Positions 1 to 10,593 of a stretch of 17,313 bases of DNA are shown in pieces; within the stretch, counting starts at the first letter, position 1; each line of letters starts with the position of its first letter. Source of the stretch: Funneliformis mosseae. Taxonomy: Eukaryota; Glomeromycota; Glomeromycetes; Glomerales; Glomeraceae. Under the pieces are notes generated by a model that did not search any database, was not told the origin of the DNA, and was given only the letters and a program-made list of their open reading frames with translations. The stretch covers positions 1 to 17,313 of the forward strand of contig CAJVPP010001897.1 of NCBI GenBank assembly GCA_910592005.1, read 5' to 3'. A program made the position numbers and the translations under genes.

Positions 1-208
1 TTACCTAATACCTTAATAAATCTCGACTGTCATAATACTCGAATAACTAGTTTACCGAATTTACCCAATTCCTTAATGATAATCCGGCCTCTATCTTTAA
101 AAACGTTTTTATTAGAAATGACGAATTAATAGGTGTGTAAGTTTAATTTAATTTAAATCAACGTAATTTGCTTATTATTAATTTCCAATATATTGAAATG
201 TAGAATCT
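1..208. other. AT-rich region upstream of the first gene
   Basis: No gene is visible here. An imperfect 20-bp direct repeat (16 of 20 identical) lies at 1-20 and 61-80, exactly 60 bp apart, with the core CCTTAAT. A perfect 14-bp palindrome centred on ACGT (TAAAAACGTTTTTA) lies at 98-111, about 100 bp before the start codon, and could be a protein-binding site. Neither has a known partner that I can name. This is probably the promoter region of the gene at 209, but no convincing TATA box stands out from the general AT richness. Confidence 0.4.
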
Positions 209-1876
209 ATGGAAAAAAAAGCAAGCGAAACAGCTGAAGATGATGATAACTTATTTAATTGCATTCAATTAAATAAACCAATTGTTCATATTAGTAGTAG
301 TGATAAGTCAAATATTTGGAATGATACAAATTACGAAATTATGTCAGATTTCATTTCAGTAAAATCAACTGTTACTTCTGGAATTACTCCTACTTCATAT
401 ATAGAAGTCAAAAAATTACAGAAATTACTTATCAGTCGAAAAGATGATATTGATCATATATTAGAATCACAGCCTGTTTATGCTATAGGAATTGACTTCC
501 AAAAAGATTCTACCAGGCCGTGCATTGCCTGTTGGGTTGATAGACCTCTTGGAATTCACATTTTGGAATGTCTTGAAACCTTATTTGAGGAACAATATGA
601 AGTTATTTACCAAGTAATACTTGTAGATAGTGAAGATAATAATGATCAGAATCTAAATAATAATAAGTCGGCAAGTTATAGTGGTATTAATTGTGATGAT
701 AGTCATAATGATAATGAAGGTAATGATAATAATGGTAATGAACATAATAATAAGTATAGCGGTAGCGGTAATAATGATAATGGAAATAGTAATAACAATA
801 GCGTTAATAACGGTAATAATGATGATAATGGTAATGGAAATAGTAATAGTAGCGGTAATAACGGTAATAATGATGGTAATGGTGAAAATAGTAATAGCAA
901 TAGTAATAGTAGCGGTAATAACAATAGCAATGGTAATGGTGGTGATGATGATGGTGATGGTAATAACAATAGAAAAGATATCATTGCTAATGGAATTATT
1001 TTCTCGTCTGAAGCGATTGTTACTGTAGATTCTGTTGATCCAGTGATTTTTCAAAAATTTACCATAACTGCTCGTATTTGGGCAGAAATTACATCATCTA
1101 ATATTTTAGAATTTGAGGTTGATGTGCTTGATTGTAAAACAGGAAATATGCTTAGTAGAACTAATTCACCATTATTTAAAAAGCATGGTTATGGCTATTT
1201 TATTGATTCTATTGAAATCTGTGTCTCTCCGATTGCACGTACACCTAATAATAATATGAAGAGCTTGTTCACAACGATAGGTGCTGCCTTTCCACAAAAG
1301 TTAAATCGCAATGTTGAACTCTCAACAGTTCGTGAATCAAGTGTTGGTGGACAATTTAACGGAGAGTTTGGAATAGTCCCCAAAATCGTAGCTCAAGCAA
1401 ATGGCAATGTAAAATATGTTGACAGTGTTAAATCAATATCAGATGAGTGGGATGTAAATCATTGTGGTTGTGGTACTACCGGAGATTTGTGGTCACATCA
1501 ATATGCTGCTCATGAACTTGATAAAGATGGAAGCCGCAGAACAAGTTATTCTCCTGGAAAGCATTCTAATACGTGGCGAATTTGGGAAGAGATGGGTGAA
1601 TTTCGAATGACTATTACTCAAGTATTACGTTATAAGCCTGTCAAACATAAATTTTTTGTTTTTTCACGTCCAAAACTAATATTATGCACCATGATTTCTC
1701 ACAATTTTGAAATAACTTTTAAAGATCTTGAAAATTTAAATACAAAATTAGCAAAGCTCGATAATGGCGAGATTTATCGCAATAAGAACGATATCAATAT
1801 TAAAAATCCAGACCCAATTATTCGGAATTTGGATGAAAGCATCCGAATGGAACATTCATTTGTAAAAAATGTTTAA
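209..1876 (+). CDS. Hypothetical protein with Asn/Gly/Ser/Asp-rich middle, Glomeromycotina-type family
   Basis: This 555-residue single-exon reading frame is the only intact gene. An in-frame TGA at 194-196 precedes the ATG at 209 with no other Met between, so 209 is the first possible start. Residues 1-140 form a mixed acidic region. Residues about 141-254 are low-complexity Asn/Gly/Ser/Asp. Residues 255-555 look folded, with beta-rich stretches (about 267-310) and a conserved-looking block at about 411-475 containing HCGCG (418-422), RRTSYSPGKHS (443-453), W456 and W459, and ITQVLRYKP (469-477). That last block resembles, from memory, a lineage-expanded family of uncharacterised proteins in Rhizophagus. 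I know no enzymatic function or named domain for it. I see no signal peptide and no clear membrane segment. Normal, gap-free reading across 1.7 kb next to decayed DNA argues that it is functional. An intron-containing longer model cannot be excluded. Confidence 0.88.
   Translation: MEKKASETAEDDDNLFNCIQLNKPIVHISSSDKSNIWNDTNYEIMSDFISVKSTVTSGITPTSYIEVKKLQKLLISRKDDIDHILESQPVYAIGIDFQKDSTRPCIACWVDRPLGIHILECLETLFEEQYEVIYQVILVDSEDNNDQNLNNNKSASYSGINCDDSHNDNEGNDNNGNEHNNKYSGSGNNDNGNSNNNSVNNGNNDDNGNGNSNSSGNNGNNDGNGENSNSNSNSSGNNNSNGNGGDDDGDGNNNRKDIIANGIIFSSEAIVTVDSVDPVIFQKFTITARIWAEITSSNILEFEVDVLDCKTGNMLSRTNSPLFKKHGYGYFIDSIEICVSPIARTPNNNMKSLFTTIGAAFPQKLNRNVELSTVRESSVGGQFNGEFGIVPKIVAQANGNVKYVDSVKSISDEWDVNHCGCGTTGDLWSHQYAAHELDKDGSRRTSYSPGKHSNTWRIWEEMGEFRMTITQVLRYKPVKHKFFVFSRPKLILCTMISHNFEITFKDLENLNTKLAKLDNGEIYRNKNDINIKNPDPIIRNLDESIRMEHSFVKNV
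629..970 (+). repeat. RRT-codon repeat tract coding Asn/Gly/Ser/Asp
   Basis: This tract inside the first gene codes residues about 141-254 and consists almost wholly of purine-purine-T codons (AAT, GAT, GGT, AGT and a few ending in C). It includes a perfect 24-bp direct repeat at 839-862 and 899-922, 60 bp apart, each coding NSNSSGNN, which indicates recent unit duplication. The tract is probably a disordered linker and is likely to vary in length between strains. Because of its codon phase it also stays open in three other frames over 280-400 bp; those are not separate genes. Confidence 0.85.
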
Positions 1877-1983
1877 TTAAGTACATTAAAAATTTTTTTG
1901 TTAATTTGGAATCTATTGATAAATAATTTAAATTATATTGAATAATTAAAAAAGAACGCTTGAATCATTCGGGGATGCAACTA

Positions 1984-2008
1984 TTTTTTTTTTTTAAAAA
2001 AAAAAAAA
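1984..2008. repeat. T12-A13 perfect palindromic homopolymer junction
   Basis: Twelve T are followed directly by thirteen A, about 110 bp after the stop codon of the first gene. The pair can fold on itself. It may be a nucleosome-excluding or transcript-end element, or simply slippage. Confidence 0.8.
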
Positions 2009-2017
2009 TGTATATCA

Positions 2018-2023
2018 AATAAA
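2018..2023 (+). terminator. Candidate polyadenylation signal AATAAA
   Basis: This is the first AATAAA I see after the stop at 1876, 142 bp downstream. Such hexamers are expected often by chance in DNA this rich in A and T, so the assignment to the first gene is weak. Confidence 0.2.
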
Positions 2024-2694
2024 ATTTCAGAGATGATATTGGCTAATCAAAGGAAATTTATTTTTGCCACCTTATACAAATGTTATTTTACGGACCTGTT
2101 ACAATTACATCTATATCGATAAAAAAAGTTAAAAATAATTATTATTAATCAGAAGTATCGCAATAAACCTTTTTACAGCTTAACAAAAGTTAATACGAGT
2201 TAGATTGATAATTGCTTTCTTTTTCTTTATTTAGTTCAACAAACAGTAAAATAATATTCTTCAATTATACGTATTTTTTTAAAACATGCAAATAATATTG
2301 TTTTAGAAAATTTCAATCATACCTATCTAAGAAGAAACTGACCCCAAATATTTTTGCAAATGAAAATATTTCAAATTTCTTTATCAACACACGATACTTA
2401 TTTTGGCTAATATATAAGAATATTCGTTCCCACCATACTCGTAAGGAAAATAGCTTAAACGTTGGAGAAGAACAAATAAGGATGAATGCAAGCGATTAAA
2501 GGGGTTTCTAGAGTAAATGTACAGTCACGTCGAAATGTGATGCTTAAAGTTCTATAATAAAACATATAAAATTTTCAAGCAATATACATCATAATTATTT
2601 TCTAAATTTATATAATTAAAGCTAGTTAGTTGTATTTTCTTTAAGAAATTTAAAATGCATATTAATTGTTTTGTAAACAGATTTTTTTATATGT

Positions 2695-2709
2695 TCTCTC
2701 TCTCTCTCT
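2695..2709. repeat. Short TC microsatellite
   Basis: Fifteen bases of alternating T and C, seven full TC units plus one T. It is followed by ACAGCTGC, which resembles a polypyrimidine tract plus 3' splice site, but no exon can be recognised after it. Confidence 0.8.
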
Positions 2710-4914
2710 ACAGCTGCATATTCATTTAATGATTTTTTTCTAAATGTTGAATATTAATATTTAACTTTGGGGAACTTAAAAATGCAAAAACTATTTTCAT
2801 TGTAAGATCAAGAATGACGAACAATTTACTACGTAATTTAAATCGGGCGCCACTTCTATACAAAAAGGACATTAAAAATTTTTAATAATATTATGTAATT
2901 CATTAATAACTTTATTAATATTCTCTAACATTGGTTCTTCGAAACATTATGATTGTGAACTTAGATATTACTTTGATTTTTAATTCGTAATAGAGTTTGA
3001 TCAGATTATACAGTATATTCTATTTATACTAATTTGTACTTTAAACTTTGTATTATGTATTGTTTGAAATACTGTTACAGGAATTGCAAGACAAAAATTT
3101 CGCATTTGTCCTTGTTAGATCCGGTAAATAGATTTTTGACCAATTTGTTCTCTAGCCAAACTTCTCCCTATTTCAAAGTGAAATCTAAACATAAAAAATA
3201 ATCTTTTTTTGGCTAAATTGTTCTGCAGTATTTATTTACGATTATTTTCCTTTTCCGTTATATTTATATTTACTTTATTTTTATTTCTTCTCTCATTCGT
3301 AGTTTTTCATTAATTAGCATTTAGTGATTTATTGATTTATAGAACATAATATTTGTCTAATCTAAAAAAACTTATGCTTGCATTTTTCTTTTGTTTATAA
3401 ATATAAGCAACAATACAATAAATAAGGACACAAATCTGTATATAATCTTTCTGGCGCCGACGTTCGGTAAAGCATTAAAAAACTAAACTTTCTGCTTACC
3501 TTTGAATATTAATATTTTCGCAATTAATTAATAATTAGTATTGAGTGGACATCTCAAGCATTTTCGTTGTATCACTACTAATTTTCCGAAATAGATAGAC
3601 ATGAATCATCAAATATCTATTTTATTTTTATTATGCTTTTTATTTATTTTTACCTTTTATGACATTCTAATTTTTAATTTTATAGAATTTAAACCATTAT
3701 CATTTTCAGGAGCGAGTTCTTTTTAGCGATTTCTTTCGGAAAGGATAAGATAGTTAATAATAATTTTAATATCTGAGCGTTATGTTTAAAAAGGATCAAT
3801 AAATGCATTTTTATTAGTAAATTTAATATGATATCTTATTGTAATGGCACTCTTAACCAAGGTTACATATTTTAATTTTAAGTCTCTGCGTCATGTGGAT
3901 GAACGAACAAATAAATTCTAAGAATAAAAAAAAAAAATAAAAATATATAAGAAAGATTTAATATGCATTGATAATTTGCCAATAATATTTATTATCACCT
4001 TACATGTTTTATTAAAATACTTATTATATTTAATAAATTATTTTATGAATTTTATATAACTCAAATGATAACATCAATCTGGAAGTATTATATTTTCAAC
4101 ATATTCTAATACTTAATTTGTTAAAGTATTTAAATCTTAAATTCTGTTTCTTTTAAAATATGTAAATTTTTTTTTAATTCAATATTTTTTAAATTAATTT
4201 ATTTTTTTCTGAATTCAAAACAGTTAACTAAAATCTTATAAATTATTCAATAGTTCAAAATTAATAATACCATCTGTTTCATTAAATTGTTGAAAAATAA
4301 GTTCAGTTTTGTTTTAAAAATGATATGAAGATTATTACTTAAAAAATTCAAAATCTAATTATAATAATATTCTCATTTTGACCTTTGATTATAAAGTTTG
4401 AGTTTTAAATATTAATAATAATTATTATAAGTTTAATTTAAGATAAATATCATAATATATAGAATAAATGTAAATCTATTATATTTTTGAATAATATATA
4501 AAATACAAATAATTTATTTTAAAATAAAAAAAATAATAATATAATAAAAAAAAATCTATTATATTTTAAATAATAATGCTTAATTATAGATAATTTGACA
4601 TTACATTACATATTTTATATTGAAAAAATATAGGATATAAAGCTTTATGTATTTTTTATAAATATATTTGAATAAAATAATAAAAAATATATATATATTG
4701 TGAAAGTTTGATTAATTATTTCAGAAGTTTTAAACACTCTTCTATTTGTTTATTTTTTCTTATTATTTATTAGAATTATTACTTAGAATACTTTACTTAA
4801 GCAACTTATTACTAATTTAAATTTATTAAAAAAAAATTAAATATTATTTATAAAATAACTTTATGAATTTAAAAAAAAAAGTAAATTAAAAAATATAAAA
4901 AAAATAATTATTAC

Positions 4915-5260
4915 AATATTTACAATGTTAATCTTATGCTCAGCCTGTCAAACTTAGAGAAACTATGATTTAATAATAGGGAGTAACGTACGAGAAACTA
5001 CTAAGTTACTGTAAAATAAGTCCTATCACAATCAACCTTAGGTTTATACTTATAGATGAGCAAATAACTTTAACAACTTGTAAATACAATAAACACAATT
5101 GATACATTGAAGGATTTTTAATATGTATAGTTTAGAAAGAGATTCTTTTATTATAGAGATTTGTATACTTAGCAATCCTTAACTTTGGATTCTATGTCTT
5201 AAACTCAAACTATTGAATTATCTTTACCCTTTTGCAAGAACAAATTTCTATCCTATTTAT
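4915..5260. other. Island of ordinary composition inside the AT block, unidentified
   Basis: About 350 bp with clearly more G and C than either flank, for example GGGAGTAACGTACGAG at about 4979. No frame is open and I found no terminal repeats. By analogy with the other islands it is probably an old insertion, but nothing in it identifies the source. Confidence 0.4.
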
Positions 5261-5459
5261 ACAAAAATACAATTATAAGAAATTAATATCTAATGCTAAA
5301 CTATTTTATAACACTAAGATAAATATAAAAAATAAATTATAATTTAACAATAATACTAATATAATAAATAATAATAATAATATATAAGAATAAAATAAAT
5401 AAAATAAAAATGTTAACTAAGTTAAAAATGCTAATGATGTTAATAATATTGATTATTCA

Positions 5460-5486
5460 TCAATCTTTATGACGCAGTAAGATTGA
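5460..5486. repeat. Small perfect hairpin
   Basis: TCAATCTT (5460-5467) and its exact complement AAGATTGA (5479-5486) flank an 11-base loop that contains GACGC, unusual for this block. Short stems arise by chance in AT-rich DNA, so its significance is doubtful. Confidence 0.4.
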
Positions 5487-6750
5487 CTTCATATAATATC
5501 AACAGTTAAAAAAACTTATTATTAAAAAAATGATGTAATAAAAATTTAAATTCTTAAATGAATAATTATTATTTAAAAATAAAATTATCATTAAGAATAA
5601 TTTAAACTAATTGGATTTAAAATATAATGATCAGAAAATTATTAATTAAAAACCTATTTTTCCTTAACTTAATCTTAATTTCCTGATATTTTTATTATTT
5701 TCTATTTTTTAATACTAATTTATGTTAATTTTATTCTAATCAAATTTTAATTAAATTTATTATTCAAAAAATCTAATAAGAAATTTTTAAATAAACATAT
5801 ATTATGTAATTAGTTAAAAAATTTGCATCATAAAATAAATTTTTGTAAAATATTATTTAAATAAATACATTAAAATTTATTATAATTAAAAAAAAAATCA
5901 ATTATAAATTTCAATATTAATATATGATTTATTATTATATTAATTTAAAATTTGTATTATAAAATAAATATACTAATATATTTATATTAAATTTTCTTTG
6001 TAAAATAAATTTAAATAATAGTATTTACAATATATTAAAAATTTAATATTATTATATATAATTATAATTTAAGTTTATAAAAAAAGTTTTTATTTATTAT
6101 TTTTCTTTTTAAATAAAATTTATTTTTATTTTATGTTATTTTATATAATATATCTTTATTAAATTTTACTTTTAACTCATCAATTTCTTATCAATCTTGC
6201 TTTTACTTCTACTTTTACTTAATAAATTCTTCTTTTATTTCTGCTTTCTTTAATTAACTTTGCAAAAAAGTTAAGTATCTATTATAAATAAAATAATTAA
6301 AATAAGCTATAAATATTCTTATCAATAATGAAAATAAAAAATTTGATAAATATTTTAATATAAAGTTATTTAATATATTATATCAATTATTTTTGGATTT
6401 GTAAATTTACTTTTAAAAAATACCACAATTCTTAAGTATATTAAAGAAAGATTTTTTAAGCTACTTAAACTTAAAACATTAATAATAAATATAAAATAAA
6501 TTTTTCTAATATATAATGTTAGAAAAAATTAAATTTTTTAATAGTAAAATATATTGTAATTAAAAAAATAATAATAATAAGATTAATAAAATTTGTTATA
6601 TATTTGAAGTTAAAGAATTTTTAAATATTATTATTAATATAATAAACAAAAAAACTTAATTATCAAATTATATGCTAAACAGATAAACATATCAATTAAA
6701 ATGAGTTAATACAATAATTATATGATTAAAAAATCATGTTAAGATAGATG

Positions 6751-6777
6751 AGTATGTCAATTCTATTGACATGTACT
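6751..6777. repeat. Hairpin with one-base bulge
   Basis: AGTATGTCAA pairs with TTGACATGTACT across the five-base loop TTCTA, giving 10 base pairs with a bulge on the right arm. It sits in a small island of mixed composition (about 6700-6800), so it may be the remains of an insertion. Confidence 0.45.
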
Positions 6778-6910
6778 GAAAAGTCCTTTACTATATATTA
6801 AATAATAAAGAATAAAATACATATATATAATTTATTCTTTTTTTATTTAGAATTTAAAATTATTGAAGATTTAAAATTCTTATAAAAAAAAAAACAAATT
6901 TGCTTATAAG

Positions 6911-7105
6911 TATTATAATATTTTTAAAACTAATTTTAGGATTTATTTTATAAATATAAAGAATTTTTATATTATATTTTAATATCATTATAATATTTAT
7001 ATTATATTTTTAATACTAATTTTAGGATTTACTTTATAAATATAAAGAATTTTATATTATATTTTAATAATATTTTTAATATTTATAGTATATTTTTAAT
7101 ACTAT
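6911..7105. repeat. 86-bp tandem repeat, about two copies plus partial ends
   Basis: The block CTAATTTTAGGATTTA begins at 6930 and again at 7016, and a third, truncated CTAT start follows at 7102, giving an exact 86-bp spacing twice. The copies share the central TTTATAAATATAAAGAA and differ by a few substitutions and compensating one-base indels. The array ends in a TA run (about 7103-7117). Confidence 0.75.
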
Positions 7106-8101
7106 ATATATATATTAGTAAATGAATATAATATTATAATTAAAAGAATAAAATAAATTCAAAATCAAAGAATACTAGAAAGAATATGATATTATTCTTA
7201 TTATTAAAGTTTAATTTTTTTTTACTTTACTAATTTTTTTTATAAGAAAAGATCTAAAATAAAAGATAATATAATCTTTTTTTAAAAGATTTAATATTAA
7301 CAAATTTATGCTTATTAATATCTTTATTTTTTTTAATAGAAAATATAATACTAATAACTTAAAATAGTAAATACAAACTTTTGTTAAAGTTTTAATATTC
7401 TTAATAAATTTATATTTTTACTAATTATTTTATTTATTTTTAACAATAAATTTATATTTACTAATTATTTTATTCTCTTTTTTTTCAGGATATTTTTTAT
7501 TATTTTTAATTTTTTTATTTTTTATTATTTATTTTTGTTTTTTTTTACATTATATTTTCAAATATTTTTATATTAATTTTAATTTATTTTTTTATTTTTC
7601 TTTTTTTATATTTTGAAAAATGAAACTTTAAATACTTTTAAGTTTACATATTTATTTTAAATAACAAAGTCCTATTTATACTAATATTAATTAAAAACTC
7701 AAAATTTTTTTAAACTATTTAAGATATTAATATTATTATCATCTAAATAAATATAATTATAAATAAGTACCAATTTATAAATTATAACAAATCCATTAAT
7801 TTTTTATTTTTAATAAAAACTTATTAATTAATAATAATAAAAAATTTTAATTTATTAAAATTTTTTTAATAAATACATATAAATTTATTATAAAAACCTT
7901 ATAAAAATCTTGTAATTTTTAATATAATAAAATATAAATTTTATTATTATTATTAAAATATTATTAATTAAAAATTTTTTATATATAACTTTTTGTAAAA
8001 AAAAAATATTAAAAAATAATTTTTATAAAATATAAAAAAATGTGATATAAAATTTCAAAAAATTTATTTAAAATAATAAAAAAATGTATACAAATTTTTT
8101 A

Positions 8102-8326
8102 TAGGAGTGAAACTAGAGATTTTGATAGATTAAGCCTTTAAAAAATCATATTAAACTTTATATCAAAATTAAATTTGCAATATGTAAAATATAGTATAAT
8201 TTTTTATGATATTTTTATATATATTAAAAATGTTAGTCTATAAAAATCAGCATGATCCTATTAGGCTAAACAATAACATATTTTAATATCCTACCTATAT
8301 ATAAAACTCTAGTTTTTTACTCACTA
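8102..8326. mobile_element. Probable MITE with TA target duplication
   Basis: The left end at 8102 reads TAGGAGTGAAACTAGAG. The reverse complement of the right end at 8326 reads TAGTGAGT, then A's, then ACTAGAG followed by TTTT. These are imperfect inverted repeats of about 25 bp with small indels. Each end is bordered by the dinucleotide TA (8100-8101 and 8327-8328), as for Tc1/mariner-type insertions. The 225-bp interior is non-coding and richer in G and C than its flanks. It is probably a short non-autonomous element mobilised by a transposase elsewhere. TA borders are weak evidence in DNA this AT-rich. Confidence 0.5.
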
Positions 8327-9000
8327 TAAAAATGTTATATTTTATTAATAACATTTTGATATTTTGAGGATTAAGTATTAAAAATTCAGATTAATTAATA
8401 AGAAATTGAGTTGAAAAAATTAATATTAGAGATTAGTAAAAATTTTTGAAATATGTCTAGTAGTAATCATTCTAATCTGCAATTTTGAGTCACAGAATTT
8501 AAAATTATATATTTAATGCAACCAGATCCTATAAATTCATTTCTATTTTAATTAATTTAACATTTATTAAATAAAAAATTACAGTTAAAAATATTAATTT
8601 AAATTTAAAATTAATAATTACATAAATTCAAATAAAATTCAATTATTATAATTAAAAAACAATTTTTCAAAAATAAATTGAACATTTCATTATAAAAATA
8701 TTGTGATTTAATTTAAAAAAAAATGCATTTTTTATAAATTATTAAAAATCGTATTATATTAAAATCAATTTTAAATAAATAATTAAAAAATTTCAATTAT
8801 TAATAAATTTAAAAATAATAAAAATAAAAATAATAATTCTAAAATAAATACATTTGAAAATTCAATTATTTTAATTTTTAAAAAAAATAAAAAATAAATT
8901 AAAAAAATTAATATAATTAAAGAAATATACTTAAATTATAAAAATAGGGAAATATTATAATAAATCTAAAATAAAAATTCTATTTTAAAATTATAAATTT

Positions 9001-9691
9001 CTAATTAAAAAAAATAAATTTAAATAATAAATTAAATTAAATTAAAAAATAATAGTTTATTTAAATAAAATCAATTAAAATTTACGGTAAAAAATAAAAA
9101 ATAAATACAATTAAATTAAAAAAGTAAAATTTTAAATAAAAAAATATGACTGAATAATAAATCAAATTAAAATTAATATATAACAGATATTAAAAAAAAA
9201 TAATAAATAAATTATTAAAAAAACATTAAATTAAATTAAATCTGAAATCATAAATATTAATTAAAAATCAATTTTTAAAAAATAATAAAATCTAAAAAAT
9301 CAAAATTTTTATAAAATAAATAAGAAAACAAATATTTAAAAATAAAAATTAAAAAAAAATTAAATTAAAAAAATAAATAAATTAATTAATTTTAAATTAA
9401 AAAATTCAAAATTAAATAACTAATTATTAAAAACTTATGATTATTAAAAATTAAATTAAAAAAAAAAACAATTAATTTAAAATACAAATTAAAATTAAAA
9501 AATTAATTAAAACTAAATTAAATTATTTATATAAAAATTATAAAAATATAATTTAAAAAATTAAATTAAATATATTTAAAAAATAAAAATAAAAATAATT
9601 AAATCAAAAAAAAAAAAATTAATAATAATTTAAATCAAATCTAAATTAACTCAATTATATTTTAAATATAACTAAATTTATCTTAATTCTT
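9001..9691. other. A-rich strand tract, almost free of G
   Basis: By direct count 9001-9660 holds 10 G and 25 C in 660 bases (about 5% G+C), and A clearly outnumbers T on this strand. From 9440 to 9691 there is no G at all (252 bases), and 9514-9604 is 91 bases of pure A and T. The commonest words are TTAAATTAAA and AATAAA-like strings. No gene is possible. The strand bias distinguishes it from simply AT-rich random DNA. Confidence 0.8.
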
Positions 9692-9905
9692 GTTTGAATT
9701 AATCTATCTATATAGAAAATTTATTTAATTTATAATGTAATATTATTAGCAAATCTTTTAACTTTCATTTAAATTCAATTTAAACTTTAATTAAACCATT
9801 TAATTATATTTTAAATTTAATCTAATAATTTTAACTTAATTTTAAATTAAAATAAATCTAATTATAATTTAAATATTATCATTAATTATTATAAATAATT
9901 TTATA

Positions 9906-10015
9906 GATTATTTTATAGTTTACAATAAATAATATAATGATTAATTAAAATTTTAACATGAGAAATAAAATTCTAATTAATCATTACATTACTTATTATA
10001 AACTATAAAATAATT
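9906..10015. mobile_element. 110-bp foldback element or hairpin flanked by TA
   Basis: The arms 9906-9954 and 9967-10015 are reverse complements over 49 bp around a 12-base spacer, bordered by TA on both sides (9904-9905, 10016-10017). Five positions differ (including the outermost pair), and every one is a transition. The structure suits a foldback MITE or an old inverted duplication. TA is its own complement, so the flanking TA alone does not prove a target duplication. Confidence 0.65.
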
Positions 10016-10085
10016 TAATATTTATATTAAAAATATATTAAAAATAAATAAGTGTTAAAATTTGAATTTAAATTAACGTTATAAT

Positions 10086-10263
10086 TAATAGAATTAGAAT
10101 TATAATTAGGATTAGAGTTAGATCATTTATAAATAAAATACCATTTATGAGTTAACATTAGAATTAGATTAAGGTTAAAATTAGAATTAAATTATTTATA
10201 AATAAAATATTATTTAAAAGTTAGTATTAAAATTAGAGTTATATTAGGTAATTATTAATAAAT
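10086..10263. repeat. Decayed hexamer tract with 70-bp direct repeat
   Basis: A run in six-base register at about 10090-10120 reads AATTAG, AATTAT, AATTAG, GATTAG, AGTTAG, which are variants of the telomere-type unit GGTTAG with G replaced by A. Similar hexamers recur at about 10155-10190 and 10220-10250. On a larger scale two 70-bp units start at 10124 and 10194 (ATTTATAAATAAAATA in both) and agree at about three quarters of their first 50 positions. It may be an interstitial telomere-like or satellite relic. Origin from telomere repeats is inference. Confidence 0.5.
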
Positions 10264-10593
10264 TTAATTATAAATTAGTATTACTATTAATAATTAAAAT
10301 GTTATTATTATTATTTATTTTAAATTTATTAAAACTTTACATTTTTTTGTTATGATAGTAATCCTAAAGTATTGATTAGGTAGAATTGCTTATATATATT
10401 ATATATTTTTTATTTAATTTTTTATATTTTTATTAATAATTAAAATTAAATAATTTAATAATATAATATATTAATTATAATTAATAGCAATAGTTAGATT
10501 TGTATAGTTAAATTTAAAAAGTTTATTAAGTTTATAATAATTGTATTATAAATATAAATAAAATAAATAAAAATCTATTTATATGATAATATA

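Larger units (their letters stand above)
1877..3900. other. Non-coding intergenic region, no gene seen
   Basis: About 2 kb without a reading frame of useful length on either strand. Base composition is AT-rich but more mixed than the block that follows it. There are a few GC-bearing spots (for example around 2420-2540, 2840 and 3450), but none forms a recognisable tRNA, gene fragment or terminal repeat. A short multi-exon gene on either strand could be missed by eye. Confidence 0.5.
3901..10593. other. Extreme AT-rich block with eroded insertions
   Basis: About 6.7 kb of sequence dominated by runs of A, T, TTAA and AATT, with stop codons too frequent in all frames for any gene. It ends sharply at the Tc1 remnant at 10594 and resumes after it. 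Short islands with more G and C interrupt it at about 4915-5260, 6700-6800 and 8100-8520; the one at 8100 contains an inverted-repeat element. Strand composition varies: T-rich around 7480-7640, A-rich around 8560-9660. It resembles gene-free heterochromatin of AT-rich fungi. I cannot tell centromeric from ordinary intergenic DNA. Confidence 0.75.

Noticed and set aside
653..1054. Long frames overlapping the first gene: minus strand 653-1054 and 703-984, plus strand 681-1028
   Set aside because: All lie over the RRT codon tract and translate to monotonous Ile/Thr, Leu/Pro/Ser or Ile/Met/Val. They are produced by the codon phase of the real gene.
1195..1383. 62-codon minus-strand frame
   Set aside because: It lies fully inside the first gene with no independent signal.
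2931..2952. Possible tRNA T-arm (GGTTCTTCGAAAC)
   Set aside because: The loop and pairing do not fit a T-arm and no acceptor or anticodon stem surrounds it.
3070..3140. Possible exon after TTACAG at about 3075
   Set aside because: The frame closes quickly in all phases and no matching donor site or protein family is visible.
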